Below are positions 1 to 6,200 of a stretch of 7,456 bases of DNA, piece by piece. The DNA is from Clostridiales bacterium UBA2658 (GTDB lineage: Bacteria > Bacillota > Clostridia > Oscillospirales > Oscillospiraceae). The stretch's first letter is position 1, and each line of letters begins with the position of its first letter. The stretch lies in assembly GCA_002359425.1 (NCBI GenBank), contig DEMY01000012.1:16697-24152 (forward strand), written 5' to 3'. The translations under genes and the position numbers were made by a program. The notes beneath the pieces are model-generated. The model was not told where the DNA came from. It made no database searches and saw only the letters and a list, made by a program, of their open reading frames with translations.

Positions 1-406
1 CGTGCTCGTCGGCGCGGGGCGGCTCGGCAAGGCGCTTTTGAGCTACGAGGGCTTTGCGGAATACGGGCTTAACATCGTCGCCGCCTTCGACGCAGACGCT
101 TCCATGTGCGGCATGGACAAAAGCGGCAAGCGGGTCTTTCCGATTGAAAAGCTCCCGGATTTGTGCAGCCGTATGAGGATCGAGATTGGCATTATCACCG
201 TTCCGGCCCCGGCTGCGCAGGAGGTCTGCGACACGCTCTGCGCAGCGGGCATCCGTGCGGTTTGGAATTTCGCTCCGGCACACATTTTCGTGCCGGAGGG
301 CGTACTTTTAAAAAACGAAAATATGGCGGCTTTCCTCGCGGTGCTTTCAAAGCATCTTGCGGAGACAACGCCATCGGGCGATAACGAAAAGGAGAAGGCA
401 AAATGA
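1..406 (+). CDS. rex: Redox-sensing transcriptional repressor Rex, C-terminal part (5' end outside window)
   Basis: The reading frame is open from the window edge, so this is the tail of a longer gene. About 134 codons are visible of a family that is usually about 210 residues; the N-terminal winged-helix DNA-binding domain (about 75-80 residues) lies upstream. The visible part is the Rossmann NAD(H)-binding domain: it opens with the dinucleotide motif GAGRLG, followed by the family segment FDADASMCG at the end of the second strand, VPAPAAQ, and the very characteristic GIRAVWNFAPAHIFVPEGV block, then the C-terminal dimerisation helix. Rex proteins are cytoplasmic dimers that bind operators when NADH is low and release them when NADH rises, and in Clostridia they repress fermentation and hydrogenase genes. 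The stop codon overlaps the next start by 4 bases (ATGA), so it heads the hydrogenase unit. Autoregulation is likely, but the operator would lie upstream of the window. The GTG at base 2 is internal, not the start. Identity is very secure. Confidence 0.93.
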   Translation, partial: VLVGAGRLGKALLSYEGFAEYGLNIVAAFDADASMCGMDKSGKRVFPIEKLPDLCSRMRIEIGIITVPAPAAQEVCDTLCAAGIRAVWNFAPAHIFVPEGVLLKNENMAAFLAVLSKHLAETTPSGDNEKEKAK

Positions 407-645
407 AACTGACTGTCTGCATCGGCTCTTCGTGCCATCTGAAAGGCTCGCGCCAGATCGTCGAGGAGTTCCAAACGCTCATCGAGGAAAACCACATCGA
501 GGATAAAATAGAGCTCACCGGCACCTTCTGTCTCGGCGAGTGTCAGGACGACGTGAGCGTCAAAATAGACGACGAGATCTTCAATCTCGCGCCGGCGAAC
601 GCGCGGTCATTTTTTGAAAAGGAAATTCTCTCAAGGCTGAAGTGA
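403..645 (+). CDS. Thioredoxin-like [2Fe-2S] ferredoxin domain protein (NuoE/HydC-like, minimal)
   Basis: An 80-residue protein with the four-cysteine signature of thioredoxin-fold [2Fe-2S] proteins: C6-x4-C11 (CIGSSC) and C43-x3-C47 (CLGEC). This is the ligand pattern of the NuoE/HndA/HydC subunits of NADH-linked dehydrogenases and hydrogenases. Full NuoE-type subunits are about 150 residues, with an N-terminal helical domain that is absent here, so this is the stand-alone cluster domain. It is probably a cytoplasmic one-electron carrier or electron-transfer subunit for one of the hydrogenases encoded downstream. The start ATG overlaps the rex stop by 4 bases, and GGAG at 391-394 sits 8 bases upstream, which fixes the start. 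The next gene begins 13 bases after the stop. The usual flavoprotein partner (NuoF/HydB-like) is not in the window. The fold and cluster type are well supported; the physiological partner is inferred from position only. Confidence 0.88.
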   Translation: MKLTVCIGSSCHLKGSRQIVEEFQTLIEENHIEDKIELTGTFCLGECQDDVSVKIDDEIFNLAPANARSFFEKEILSRLK

Positions 646-658
646 GGAGGGCTGCGCC

Positions 659-2329
659 ATGTCGGAATACATCCGTCTGAAAGAGGCCAACTGCAAGAAC
701 TGCTACAAGTGCATCCGTCACTGCCCGGTAAAGTCTATCAGCTTTTCTGAAAATCAGGCGCAGATCATTTCGGACGCCTGCATTCTTTGCGGCGAGTGCT
801 TCATCGTCTGCCCGCAGGACGCGAAGATCATCCGCGACGACACGGACCGGGCTAAAGGGCTGCTCGCGGGCGACGGGCCGGTCTGGGCAAGCGTCGCGCC
901 GGCTTTTGCCGCCGCATTCCCCGGCATCGGCATCGGGGGCATGGAAACCGCCCTGCAAGCGCTCGGCTTTGACGGCGCGGAGGAAACCGCCGTTGGCGCG
1001 ACGCTTGTCAAAAAGGAATATGAGAACATGATCCGGGAAGGGACGCAGACGGTCATCCTGTCCTCCTGCTGTCCGAGCGTGAATTTGCTCGTCCGCAGGC
1101 ACTACCCTGAAGCGCTCCCGTACCTTGCGCCGGTCGTCTCGCCGCTGGAGGCACACTGCCGCGATCTCAAGCGCCGCTACCCGGCCGCGAAGACGGTCTT
1201 TATCGGCCCCTGCATCTCCAAAAAGTTCGAGGCGGACGAGGAGGGTTCTTCGGTTGACTGTGTTCTTACCTTCGAGGACCTTGCCGCGTGGCTGGAGCGC
1301 GCCGGCATCGAGCTTTCGCCGGAACCGGACGACACGGACGCGGGCCGCGCGCGCATATTCCCGACCGCTGGCGGCATCCTGAAGTCCATGTATTGCGACC
1401 GCGCGGAATACAGCTACCTTACCGTGGACGGAACGGAAAACTGCAAGGCCGCTCTGCGCGACATTGCAAGCGGCAAGCTCGGCAAATGCTTTGTCGAAAT
1501 GTCCGCCTGCACGGGAAGCTGCGTCGGGGGGCCTGCCATCGGAAAGACGCGCCGCGCACCTTTAAGAAGCGCCATCGCCGTTGCAAATTACGCGGGCCAA
1601 AACGATTTTCAGGTCGAGGTCCCGGCAAACGGTCTGCGCCGCGGTTTTTCGTCGCTGCCACGTTCGGAGGCCATGCCGAACGATTTGGAGCTACAGCAAA
1701 TTCTCCTCAAAATGGGCAAAAAAACGCCGGAATACGAGCTAAACTGCGGCTCCTGCGGCTACGACACCTGCCGCGAAAAGGCCGTCGCCATCTATCAGGG
1801 CAAGGCCGACCTCACGATGTGCCTGCCGTTTTTGCGCGACAAAGCCGAGACGTTTTCGAGCAATATCCTTAAAAACAGCCCCAACGGTATTCTGGTTCTG
1901 GACGACGAGCTGCGCGTCCAGCAGGTAAACCCCGCGGCGCTGCATCTGCTCAACATTCCCTCCGCATCGGACATCGTCGGCGACGAGGTCGTGCGCATTC
2001 TCGACCCCGCGCCCTTCCTCATCGCACGCAACGGCGGCGGCTCGCGCGACGAGCGCTATTACCTCGCCGAATACAACAAATATGTTGAGGAAACGGTTGT
2101 CTTTGACAAGGCCTACCGTCAGCTTTTGTGTATCCTGCGCGACGTCACCGAGGAGGAGATAACCCGCCAGAAGAAAGAGGAAATCAGCGTCAAGACCATT
2201 GAGATTGCCGACAAGGTCATCGACAAGCAGATGCGCGTCGTGCAGGAGATCGCTTCGCTTCTGGGCGAGACGACGGCAGAGACCAAGGTCGCGCTCACGA
2301 AGCTGAAGGAGTCGCTGGAAGATGAATGA
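659..2329 (+). CDS. Sensory-type [FeFe] hydrogenase with PAS domain (group C, HydS-like)
   Basis: This 556-residue protein is a probable cytoplasmic H2 or redox sensor rather than a bulk H2 producer. Domains in order: two [4Fe-4S] ferredoxin motifs (C12, C15, C18, C22 and C41, C44, C47, C51); the H-cluster domain, about 72-310, with L1 SSCCPSV (C137, C138), L2 IGPCISKK (C185, K188) and L3 EMSACTGSCVGG (C284, C288); an additional Fe-S domain of the RnfB/PF04060 type (C363, C366, C371, C388); a PAS domain, about 398-498, ending in ILRDVTEEE; and a charged helical tail, about 498-556, possibly coiled coil. All four cysteines expected to hold the H-cluster are present, so it should be assembled if HydEFG maturases exist elsewhere. 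This order, followed directly by a SpoIIE-type phosphatase gene, matches the phosphatase-linked sensory class (group C3 in the HydDB scheme, from memory). GGAGG at 646-650 lies 8 bases before the ATG. The end overlaps the next gene by 8 bases. The fold is certain; the sensory role rests on family architecture and context. Confidence 0.9.
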   Translation: MSEYIRLKEANCKNCYKCIRHCPVKSISFSENQAQIISDACILCGECFIVCPQDAKIIRDDTDRAKGLLAGDGPVWASVAPAFAAAFPGIGIGGMETALQALGFDGAEETAVGATLVKKEYENMIREGTQTVILSSCCPSVNLLVRRHYPEALPYLAPVVSPLEAHCRDLKRRYPAAKTVFIGPCISKKFEADEEGSSVDCVLTFEDLAAWLERAGIELSPEPDDTDAGRARIFPTAGGILKSMYCDRAEYSYLTVDGTENCKAALRDIASGKLGKCFVEMSACTGSCVGGPAIGKTRRAPLRSAIAVANYAGQNDFQVEVPANGLRRGFSSLPRSEAMPNDLELQQILLKMGKKTPEYELNCGSCGYDTCREKAVAIYQGKADLTMCLPFLRDKAETFSSNILKNSPNGILVLDDELRVQQVNPAALHLLNIPSASDIVGDEVVRILDPAPFLIARNGGGSRDERYYLAEYNKYVEETVVFDKAYRQLLCILRDVTEEEITRQKKEEISVKTIEIADKVIDKQMRVVQEIASLLGETTAETKVALTKLKESLEDE

Positions 2330-3494
2330 TCTCTGTACTGACATTGGCTACGGCAGCATCAATAAATACGGCGAGGAGCTTTGCGGCGACCATGTCGAGG
2401 TCGTTCCCCAAACGGAAGGCTCGACCGTCGCGGTTTTGGCGGATGGACTCGGCAGCGGTGTAAAGGCGAGCATCCTTTCAACGCTCACCTCGAAAATCAT
2501 CTCCACGATGATGGCCGCCGACATGAGCGTTGAGGAATGCGTTTCAACCATTGCCCAGACGCTGCCCGTGTGCTCGGTTCGCAAGGTCGCCTATTCGACC
2601 TTTACGATCATGCGCATCACGAACGGAACGGACGCGGAGCTTATCCAGTACGATAACCCCGCCGTTATCCTTCTGCGCGGCGGCGAAAACGTCGCGTACC
2701 CGACCGAAACAGTTGACATTGCCGGAAAAAAAATTCAGCGCACAAAGCTGCACATCGAAGAGGGGGACGTTCTCATCGCCATGTCAGACGGCGCGCCCCA
2801 CGCTGGTCTCGGCGTCACGATGAATTTCGGCTGGACGCGCGAGAAGATCATCGACTATATCAGGCCCTATTCGAACGTCGGCTTCACAGCAAAGACCCTC
2901 ACGACAATGATTCTGGACGAGTGCTACAGCCTTTACGGCGGCGAGCCGGGAGACGACGCAACAGTCTGCGCCGTCCGCATCCGGCGGCGCGAGCCGATGA
3001 ATTTGCTCATCGGTCCCCCCTCGAACCGGGCGGACTGCAACAAAATGATGTCGCTCTTCTTCTCAAAGGAGGGCAAGCACATTGTCTGCGGCGGCACGAC
3101 CTCTACCATTGCCTCGGACTTTCTCAAAAAGCCCCTCACGGTCGATCTCGCCTATTTTGACAACGACATCCCGCCCACGGCGACCATTGAGGGCGTTGAC
3201 CTCGTAACCGAGGGCATCATCACGATCAACCGCGTTTTGACCTATGCGCAGGATTATTTGAAGGACAATAGCGAGTATAAAAAATGGAGCACCGGCAAGG
3301 ACGGCGCTTCCCGTATTGCCCGGTTCCTGTTCGAGGAGGCCACCGACATCAACTTTTTCGTCGGTATGGCCGTCAATCCTGCGCATCAGGACCCCACGCT
3401 GCCCATCAATTTCAGCATCAAGATGAAGCTCGTTGACGAGCTATCCGAGTGCCTGCGGAAAATGGGCAAAAAAATCAAGGTCAGTTATTTCTAA
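2322..3494 (+). CDS. SpoIIE/PP2C-type serine/threonine phosphatase with unassigned C-terminal domain
   Basis: The first approximately 222 residues form a SpoIIE-type PP2C phosphatase domain, with the metal-binding acidic residues in place: GD at 22-23, ADGLGSG with D41, MSDG with D156, and GDDAT with D211 and D212. It is therefore predicted to be an active Mn/Mg-dependent serine/threonine phosphatase. The usual substrates of this family are anti-anti-sigma factors or similar phosphoproteins. Residues about 225-390 form a second, well-conserved-looking soluble domain that I do not recognise; it begins NLLIGPPSNRADCNKMM, contains HIVCGGTTSTIASDF and FDNDIPP, and ends in a basic tail. No membrane segment or signal peptide is seen. 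The start overlaps the sensor hydrogenase by 8 bases, and AAGGAG at 2306-2311 is 10 bases upstream, so translation is probably coupled. This implies the phosphatase is the output of the PAS hydrogenase. The phosphatase assignment is firm; its substrate and the role of the second domain are unknown. Confidence 0.9.
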   Translation: MNDLCTDIGYGSINKYGEELCGDHVEVVPQTEGSTVAVLADGLGSGVKASILSTLTSKIISTMMAADMSVEECVSTIAQTLPVCSVRKVAYSTFTIMRITNGTDAELIQYDNPAVILLRGGENVAYPTETVDIAGKKIQRTKLHIEEGDVLIAMSDGAPHAGLGVTMNFGWTREKIIDYIRPYSNVGFTAKTLTTMILDECYSLYGGEPGDDATVCAVRIRRREPMNLLIGPPSNRADCNKMMSLFFSKEGKHIVCGGTTSTIASDFLKKPLTVDLAYFDNDIPPTATIEGVDLVTEGIITINRVLTYAQDYLKDNSEYKKWSTGKDGASRIARFLFEEATDINFFVGMAVNPAHQDPTLPINFSIKMKLVDELSECLRKMGKKIKVSYF

Positions 3495-3518
3495 AAAGCC
3501 TGAAACCGGAGGCGTATC

Positions 3519-4946
3519 ATGCGTAAATTTGACACAAAGGTACAGCATTTAAAATATCAGGTCCTTCGCGAGGTCGCGCGCCTTGCCTATAACGACGCGC
3601 TTTTGGAGCATGTCACGGACATTCCAAAAATGATCGTCCCCGGCAAGGAGCCAACAATGCGCTGCTGCGTCTATAAGGAGCGCGCCATTTTGGCCGAACG
3701 CGTAAAGGCCGCGATGGGCGGGGACCGGTCGAATCCGAACGTCATCGAGGTCATCGACATCGCCTGCGACGAATGCCCGGCGGCGGGCTTTTCGGTCACC
3801 GAGAGCTGCCGCGGCTGTATCGCGCACCGCTGCGAGGAGGCCTGCCCGCGCGGGGCCATCACCTTCACACACGAGCAAAAGGCCGTCATCGACAAGCAAA
3901 AGTGCATCGAGTGCGGCCGCTGCGCGAAGGTCTGCCCCTACACGGCCATTATCAGCAAAAAACGCCCGTGTATCAACGCCTGCAAGGTTAAGGCCATCAC
4001 CATCGGCGAGGAGGACAAGGTTGCCCAGATCGACGGCAAAAAATGCGTGCAATGCGGCGCGTGCGTCTACCAGTGCCCGTTCGGGGCCATTATGGACAAG
4101 TCCTATATCCTGGAAGTCATCGACCTTCTCAAAAAGAGCGAGGACAACAAGAAATACAAGGTCTACGCCATCGTCGCCCCGTCCATTTCGAGCCAATTTT
4201 CCTATGCGAAGCTCGGTCAGGTCATTACCGGCATCAAAAAGCTCGGTTTTTTCTCGTCCGTCGAGGTCGCGCTCGGCGCGGACATGGTTGCGGAAGCGGA
4301 GTCCAAAGAGCTTGCGGAAGTGGGGCTTCTCACAAGCTCCTGCTGTCCCGCCTTTGTGAAGTACGTCGAAAACGACTTTCCCGATCAGGCGCAGCATGTC
4401 TCAAACGGTCTTTCCCCTATGGCGGCGCTCGGACGGTACATAAAGCAGCGCGAGCCGGACGCAAAGGTCGTCTTTATCGGCCCCTGCACTGCCAAAAAGG
4501 CGGAGGTCAGAAAGGACGCCGTCGCTCCGTGGGTAGACAGCGCGCTGACCTTTGAGGAGTTGCAGGCGCTGTTCGACGGCAGAGAGGTCGCAGTCGAAAC
4601 GCTGCCGGAGGACGTTTTGGACAACGCCTCCTACTATGGCCGCATTTTCGCCAGAAGCGGCGGACTCGCGGACGCGGTGCGCGAGGGTCTGAAGGAAAAC
4701 GGCATTACGGATTTCGAGTATAAGCCCGTCGTTTGCGACGGTTTGGAGGATTGCCGCATGGCACTTTTGAAGCTCCGTGCTGGAAAGCTCGACGGCAACT
4801 TCATCGAGGGCATGGCCTGTCACGGCGGCTGCATTGCCGGGGCCGGCTGCCTGACGCACGGCGAAAAGGACCGCGATCAAGTGGACGCCTACGGGCGGGA
4901 GGCTATGGAAAAAACGATTAAAGACGCCACCAGCATTTTGAAATGA
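3519..4946 (+). CDS. Monomeric [FeFe] hydrogenase, group B
   Basis: This is a 475-residue catalytic-type [FeFe] hydrogenase that interconverts protons plus reduced ferredoxin with H2 in the cytoplasm. An N-terminal region (1-80) typical of group B precedes a cysteine-rich Fe-S part: C97, C100, C105, C109; C129, C132, C135, C139; and C176, C179, C182, C186, with further cysteines C83, C86, C151 and C155. The H-cluster domain (about 213-445) carries L1 TSSCCPAF (C275, C276), L2 IGPCTAKKAE (C323, K326) and L3 EGMACHGGC (M432, C434, C438), so all four ligands and the proton-transfer cysteine are present. The pattern fits the group B (B1/B3) family, and the length is typical. GGAGG at 3508-3512 lies 6 bases before the ATG, and a 24-base gap separates it from the phosphatase gene. 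The gene is followed within 4 bases by a strong terminator, so it ends the unit. Unlike the upstream sensor it keeps the L3 methionine, which supports a catalytic role. The likely electron donor is ferredoxin. Confidence 0.92.
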   Translation: MRKFDTKVQHLKYQVLREVARLAYNDALLEHVTDIPKMIVPGKEPTMRCCVYKERAILAERVKAAMGGDRSNPNVIEVIDIACDECPAAGFSVTESCRGCIAHRCEEACPRGAITFTHEQKAVIDKQKCIECGRCAKVCPYTAIISKKRPCINACKVKAITIGEEDKVAQIDGKKCVQCGACVYQCPFGAIMDKSYILEVIDLLKKSEDNKKYKVYAIVAPSISSQFSYAKLGQVITGIKKLGFFSSVEVALGADMVAEAESKELAEVGLLTSSCCPAFVKYVENDFPDQAQHVSNGLSPMAALGRYIKQREPDAKVVFIGPCTAKKAEVRKDAVAPWVDSALTFEELQALFDGREVAVETLPEDVLDNASYYGRIFARSGGLADAVREGLKENGITDFEYKPVVCDGLEDCRMALLKLRAGKLDGNFIEGMACHGGCIAGAGCLTHGEKDRDQVDAYGREAMEKTIKDATSILK

Positions 4947-4949
4947 CAA

Positions 4950-4984
4950 AAAAGGGTTCGGAGCCTTGCGGCCCGAACCCTTTT
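4950..4984. terminator. Bidirectional rho-independent terminator between convergent units
   Basis: A perfect 12-bp stem is formed by AAAAGGGTTCGG (4950-4961) and CCGAACCCTTTT (4973-4984). The 11-base loop can add three more pairs (GCC/GGC) around a TTGC tetraloop with one bulged A. On the + strand the stem runs into TTTT and a T-rich stretch. On the - strand it is followed by six Ts (complement of 4948-4953). It begins 4 bases after the stop of the group B hydrogenase and 5 bases after the stop of the convergent 100-residue gene, so it most likely ends both transcripts. Confidence 0.9.
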
Positions 4985-4988
4985 AGCT

Positions 4989-5291
4989 TTATTTTGCGCT
5001 CGCATGGATATTTGAAATGGTCACGCCAACACCGTTATGAACCGCGTAGTCTGTCGCCGCATCGCGCAGTTTTTTGCTGTAAACGTTCAAAAGGTCGGCC
5101 GCAAGCGCATCCTTTTTATCCTGTGAAAGGCCGTTTAAAATCTTTTTAGCCATTGAAGCCGGCATACCGTTCGATATGAGCATAGCGACGGGGTTTCCTG
5201 ATTCGCGAAGCTTTTCCGTCATCGCTGGCAGGTACTGATCAACAAGAGCTTCATAGTTCAGATCATCAATGTCTATTTCAATCTTTATCAT
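4989..5291 (-). CDS. Hypothetical small protein, 100 residues
   Basis: I do not recognise this family. It is a soluble, probably alpha-helical protein: an acidic beta-like start (MIKIEIDIDDL), then helices rich in Lys, Asp, Leu and Ala (for example KKILNGLSQDKKDALAADLL at about 49-68), and a short apolar C-terminal stretch (VGVTISNI). There is no signal peptide, membrane helix or cysteine, and no helix-turn-helix that I can identify. It has a good start: AGGTGA (complement of 5298-5303) lies 6 bases upstream of the ATG. It has its own promoter with a palindrome over the -10 region, and its stop lies 5 bases from the shared terminator, so it is a probable monocistronic, regulated gene. The clear ribosome binding site, promoter and terminator make it a real gene; no function is proposed. 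Confidence 0.78.
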   Translation of the reverse strand: MIKIEIDIDDLNYEALVDQYLPAMTEKLRESGNPVAMLISNGMPASMAKKILNGLSQDKKDALAADLLNVYSKKLRDAATDYAVHNGVGVTISNIHASAK

Positions 5292-5304
5292 CCAAAATCA
5301 CCTC

Positions 5305-5332
5305 ATAATATGCATATTAGTATGCACATTAT
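5305..5332. promoter_or_regulatory. 28-bp inverted repeat, probable operator
   Basis: The arms ATAATATGCATA (5305-5316) and TATGCACATTAT (5321-5332) are reverse complements with one mismatch, separated by TTAG. The central TGCATA-TTAG-TATGCA core is perfect. The site covers the -10 box and the start region of the - strand promoter for the 100-residue gene, a position expected for a repressor operator. Its size and AT-rich symmetry fit a dimeric winged-helix regulator (PadR or MarR type is a guess). It could form an RNA hairpin, but no T-run follows on the transcript, so a terminator is unlikely. Confidence 0.7.
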
Positions 5333-5356
5333 AAGATGCTTTTTTTAAATCCGCAA
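5328..5356 (-). promoter_or_regulatory. Sigma-A-type promoter for the 100-residue gene
   Basis: On the - strand, TTGCGG (complement of 5351-5356) and a perfect TATAAT (complement of 5328-5333) are separated by exactly 17 bases. The -35 box is weak (3 of 6 consensus positions) but the -10 box is ideal. It lies 36 bases upstream of the start codon at 5291 and immediately after the deacetylase stop codon. The -10 box is embedded in the palindrome, which suggests control by occlusion. Confidence 0.65.
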
Positions 5357-6112
5357 TCACTTTGCGCTTTTTTCCCGTCCCGAAACCATGCTGGAAAAGC
5401 TCTCCAGGCTTGTGCCACCGATCATGTGAACACGGTGAAGCGTGAAAATGTCGTCCCCGGCGCAAACACGGCCCTCAGTTGTCGTGAAGCTGATGGTATA
5501 GCCCGCCTCGCGCAGAAGCGTGAGCGTTGTTTTGTTATACTTGCCGTAGGGAATGCAGAAGGTCGTGATCGGTATGTCAAGCTGCTTTTCGAGCGTTGCC
5601 TTTGAGTCGAAAATCTCTGATTTTTGCTGCCCCGGCGAGAGCGTTGAAAGATCGCGGTGGTGAACCGTGTGACTGCCGATCGTGTTTCCGGCGTCCGCAA
5701 GCTCCCTGAGCTGTGGCCAGTCTATGCTGTAGTCTCCCACTTCGTTCGTAACAATGAAAAAGGTCGCGCGGAAGCCGTATTTTTTCAAAATCGGCCATGC
5801 GGTCTTGTAGTTGTCTCCGAAGCCGTCGTCAAATGTGATGAGCACCGGGTTTTCCGGCAGAGGCGTGCCATCCGTCAGCGCCGCATAGAGCTCCGCGGGA
5901 CTGACAGAGTGGTAGTCGTGCTCGCGCAGATAACGCATCTCGCTGTCAAACTGCTGCGCCGGAACGCAGAAGGAACGGTCGTACTTTGAGCTTATGGAAT
6001 GGTACATAAGCACCGGCACACCCGCGTCCGGCACAGCCGAAGGCTCCGCCATGCAGGGCGAAAACGACGCGAGCATCACCAGCGTCAAAATTAAAGACAC
6101 AGTTTTTTTCAT
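5357..6112 (-). CDS. Secreted polysaccharide deacetylase (carbohydrate esterase family 4 / NodB fold)
   Basis: This 251-residue exported enzyme is predicted to remove N- or O-acetyl groups from a cell-wall or extracellular polysaccharide by metal-dependent hydrolysis. Residues 1-22 form a signal peptide (KK, a hydrophobic core, and CMA before EPS); the cysteine at 20 is not in a convincing lipobox, so signal peptidase I cleavage is preferred. The NodB-fold motifs are in order: VPVLMYHSIS at 32-41, TFDDG with D95 and D96 (catalytic base and metal ligand), SHTVHH with H148 and H152 (metal ligands), CIPYG at 186-190, and the late LHRVHM at 225-230. The length is typical for a stand-alone enzyme. 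AAGGAG (complement of 6123-6128) lies 10 bases upstream of the ATG, supporting the start. No convincing promoter was found upstream, and a terminator separates it from the SGNH gene. Peptidoglycan or another acetylated glycan is the likely substrate; the sequence does not say which. Confidence 0.9.
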   Translation of the reverse strand: MKKTVSLILTLVMLASFSPCMAEPSAVPDAGVPVLMYHSISSKYDRSFCVPAQQFDSEMRYLREHDYHSVSPAELYAALTDGTPLPENPVLITFDDGFGDNYKTAWPILKKYGFRATFFIVTNEVGDYSIDWPQLRELADAGNTIGSHTVHHRDLSTLSPGQQKSEIFDSKATLEKQLDIPITTFCIPYGKYNKTTLTLLREAGYTISFTTTEGRVCAGDDIFTLHRVHMIGGTSLESFSSMVSGREKSAK

Positions 6113-6200
6113 TGTTTGTCGGCTCCTTTTTATTTCTCCGACTTAGTTTCTCCACGAAAGCAGAAAAAAAACAGTTGCTTTTTGACATGAAAATTTTTTA

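Noticed and set aside
659..2329. Annotation of the 556-residue protein as an ordinary H2-producing hydrogenase
   Set aside because: The PAS domain, extra Fe-S domain, replacement of both pocket methionines and coupling to a phosphatase gene fit the sensory class better, although turnover cannot be excluded from sequence.
3549..4397. Long - strand open frame (282 codons) opposite the group B hydrogenase
   Set aside because: It lies wholly antisense to a gene with clear catalytic motifs. The composition (Asp/Ala/Leu/Arg-rich) is that of a GC-rich codon shadow, and there is no recognisable domain.
4943..5149. + strand open frame of 68 codons after the hydrogenase stop
   Set aside because: It runs through the terminator hairpin and is antisense to the 100-residue gene, which has a far better ribosome binding site and promoter.
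5305..5332. Palindrome read as a terminator for the deacetylase gene
   Set aside because: The stem is AT-rich and is followed on the transcript by GAGGTGATTTTGG (ribosome binding site and leader) rather than a T-run, and it overlaps a good -10 box. An operator is the better reading.
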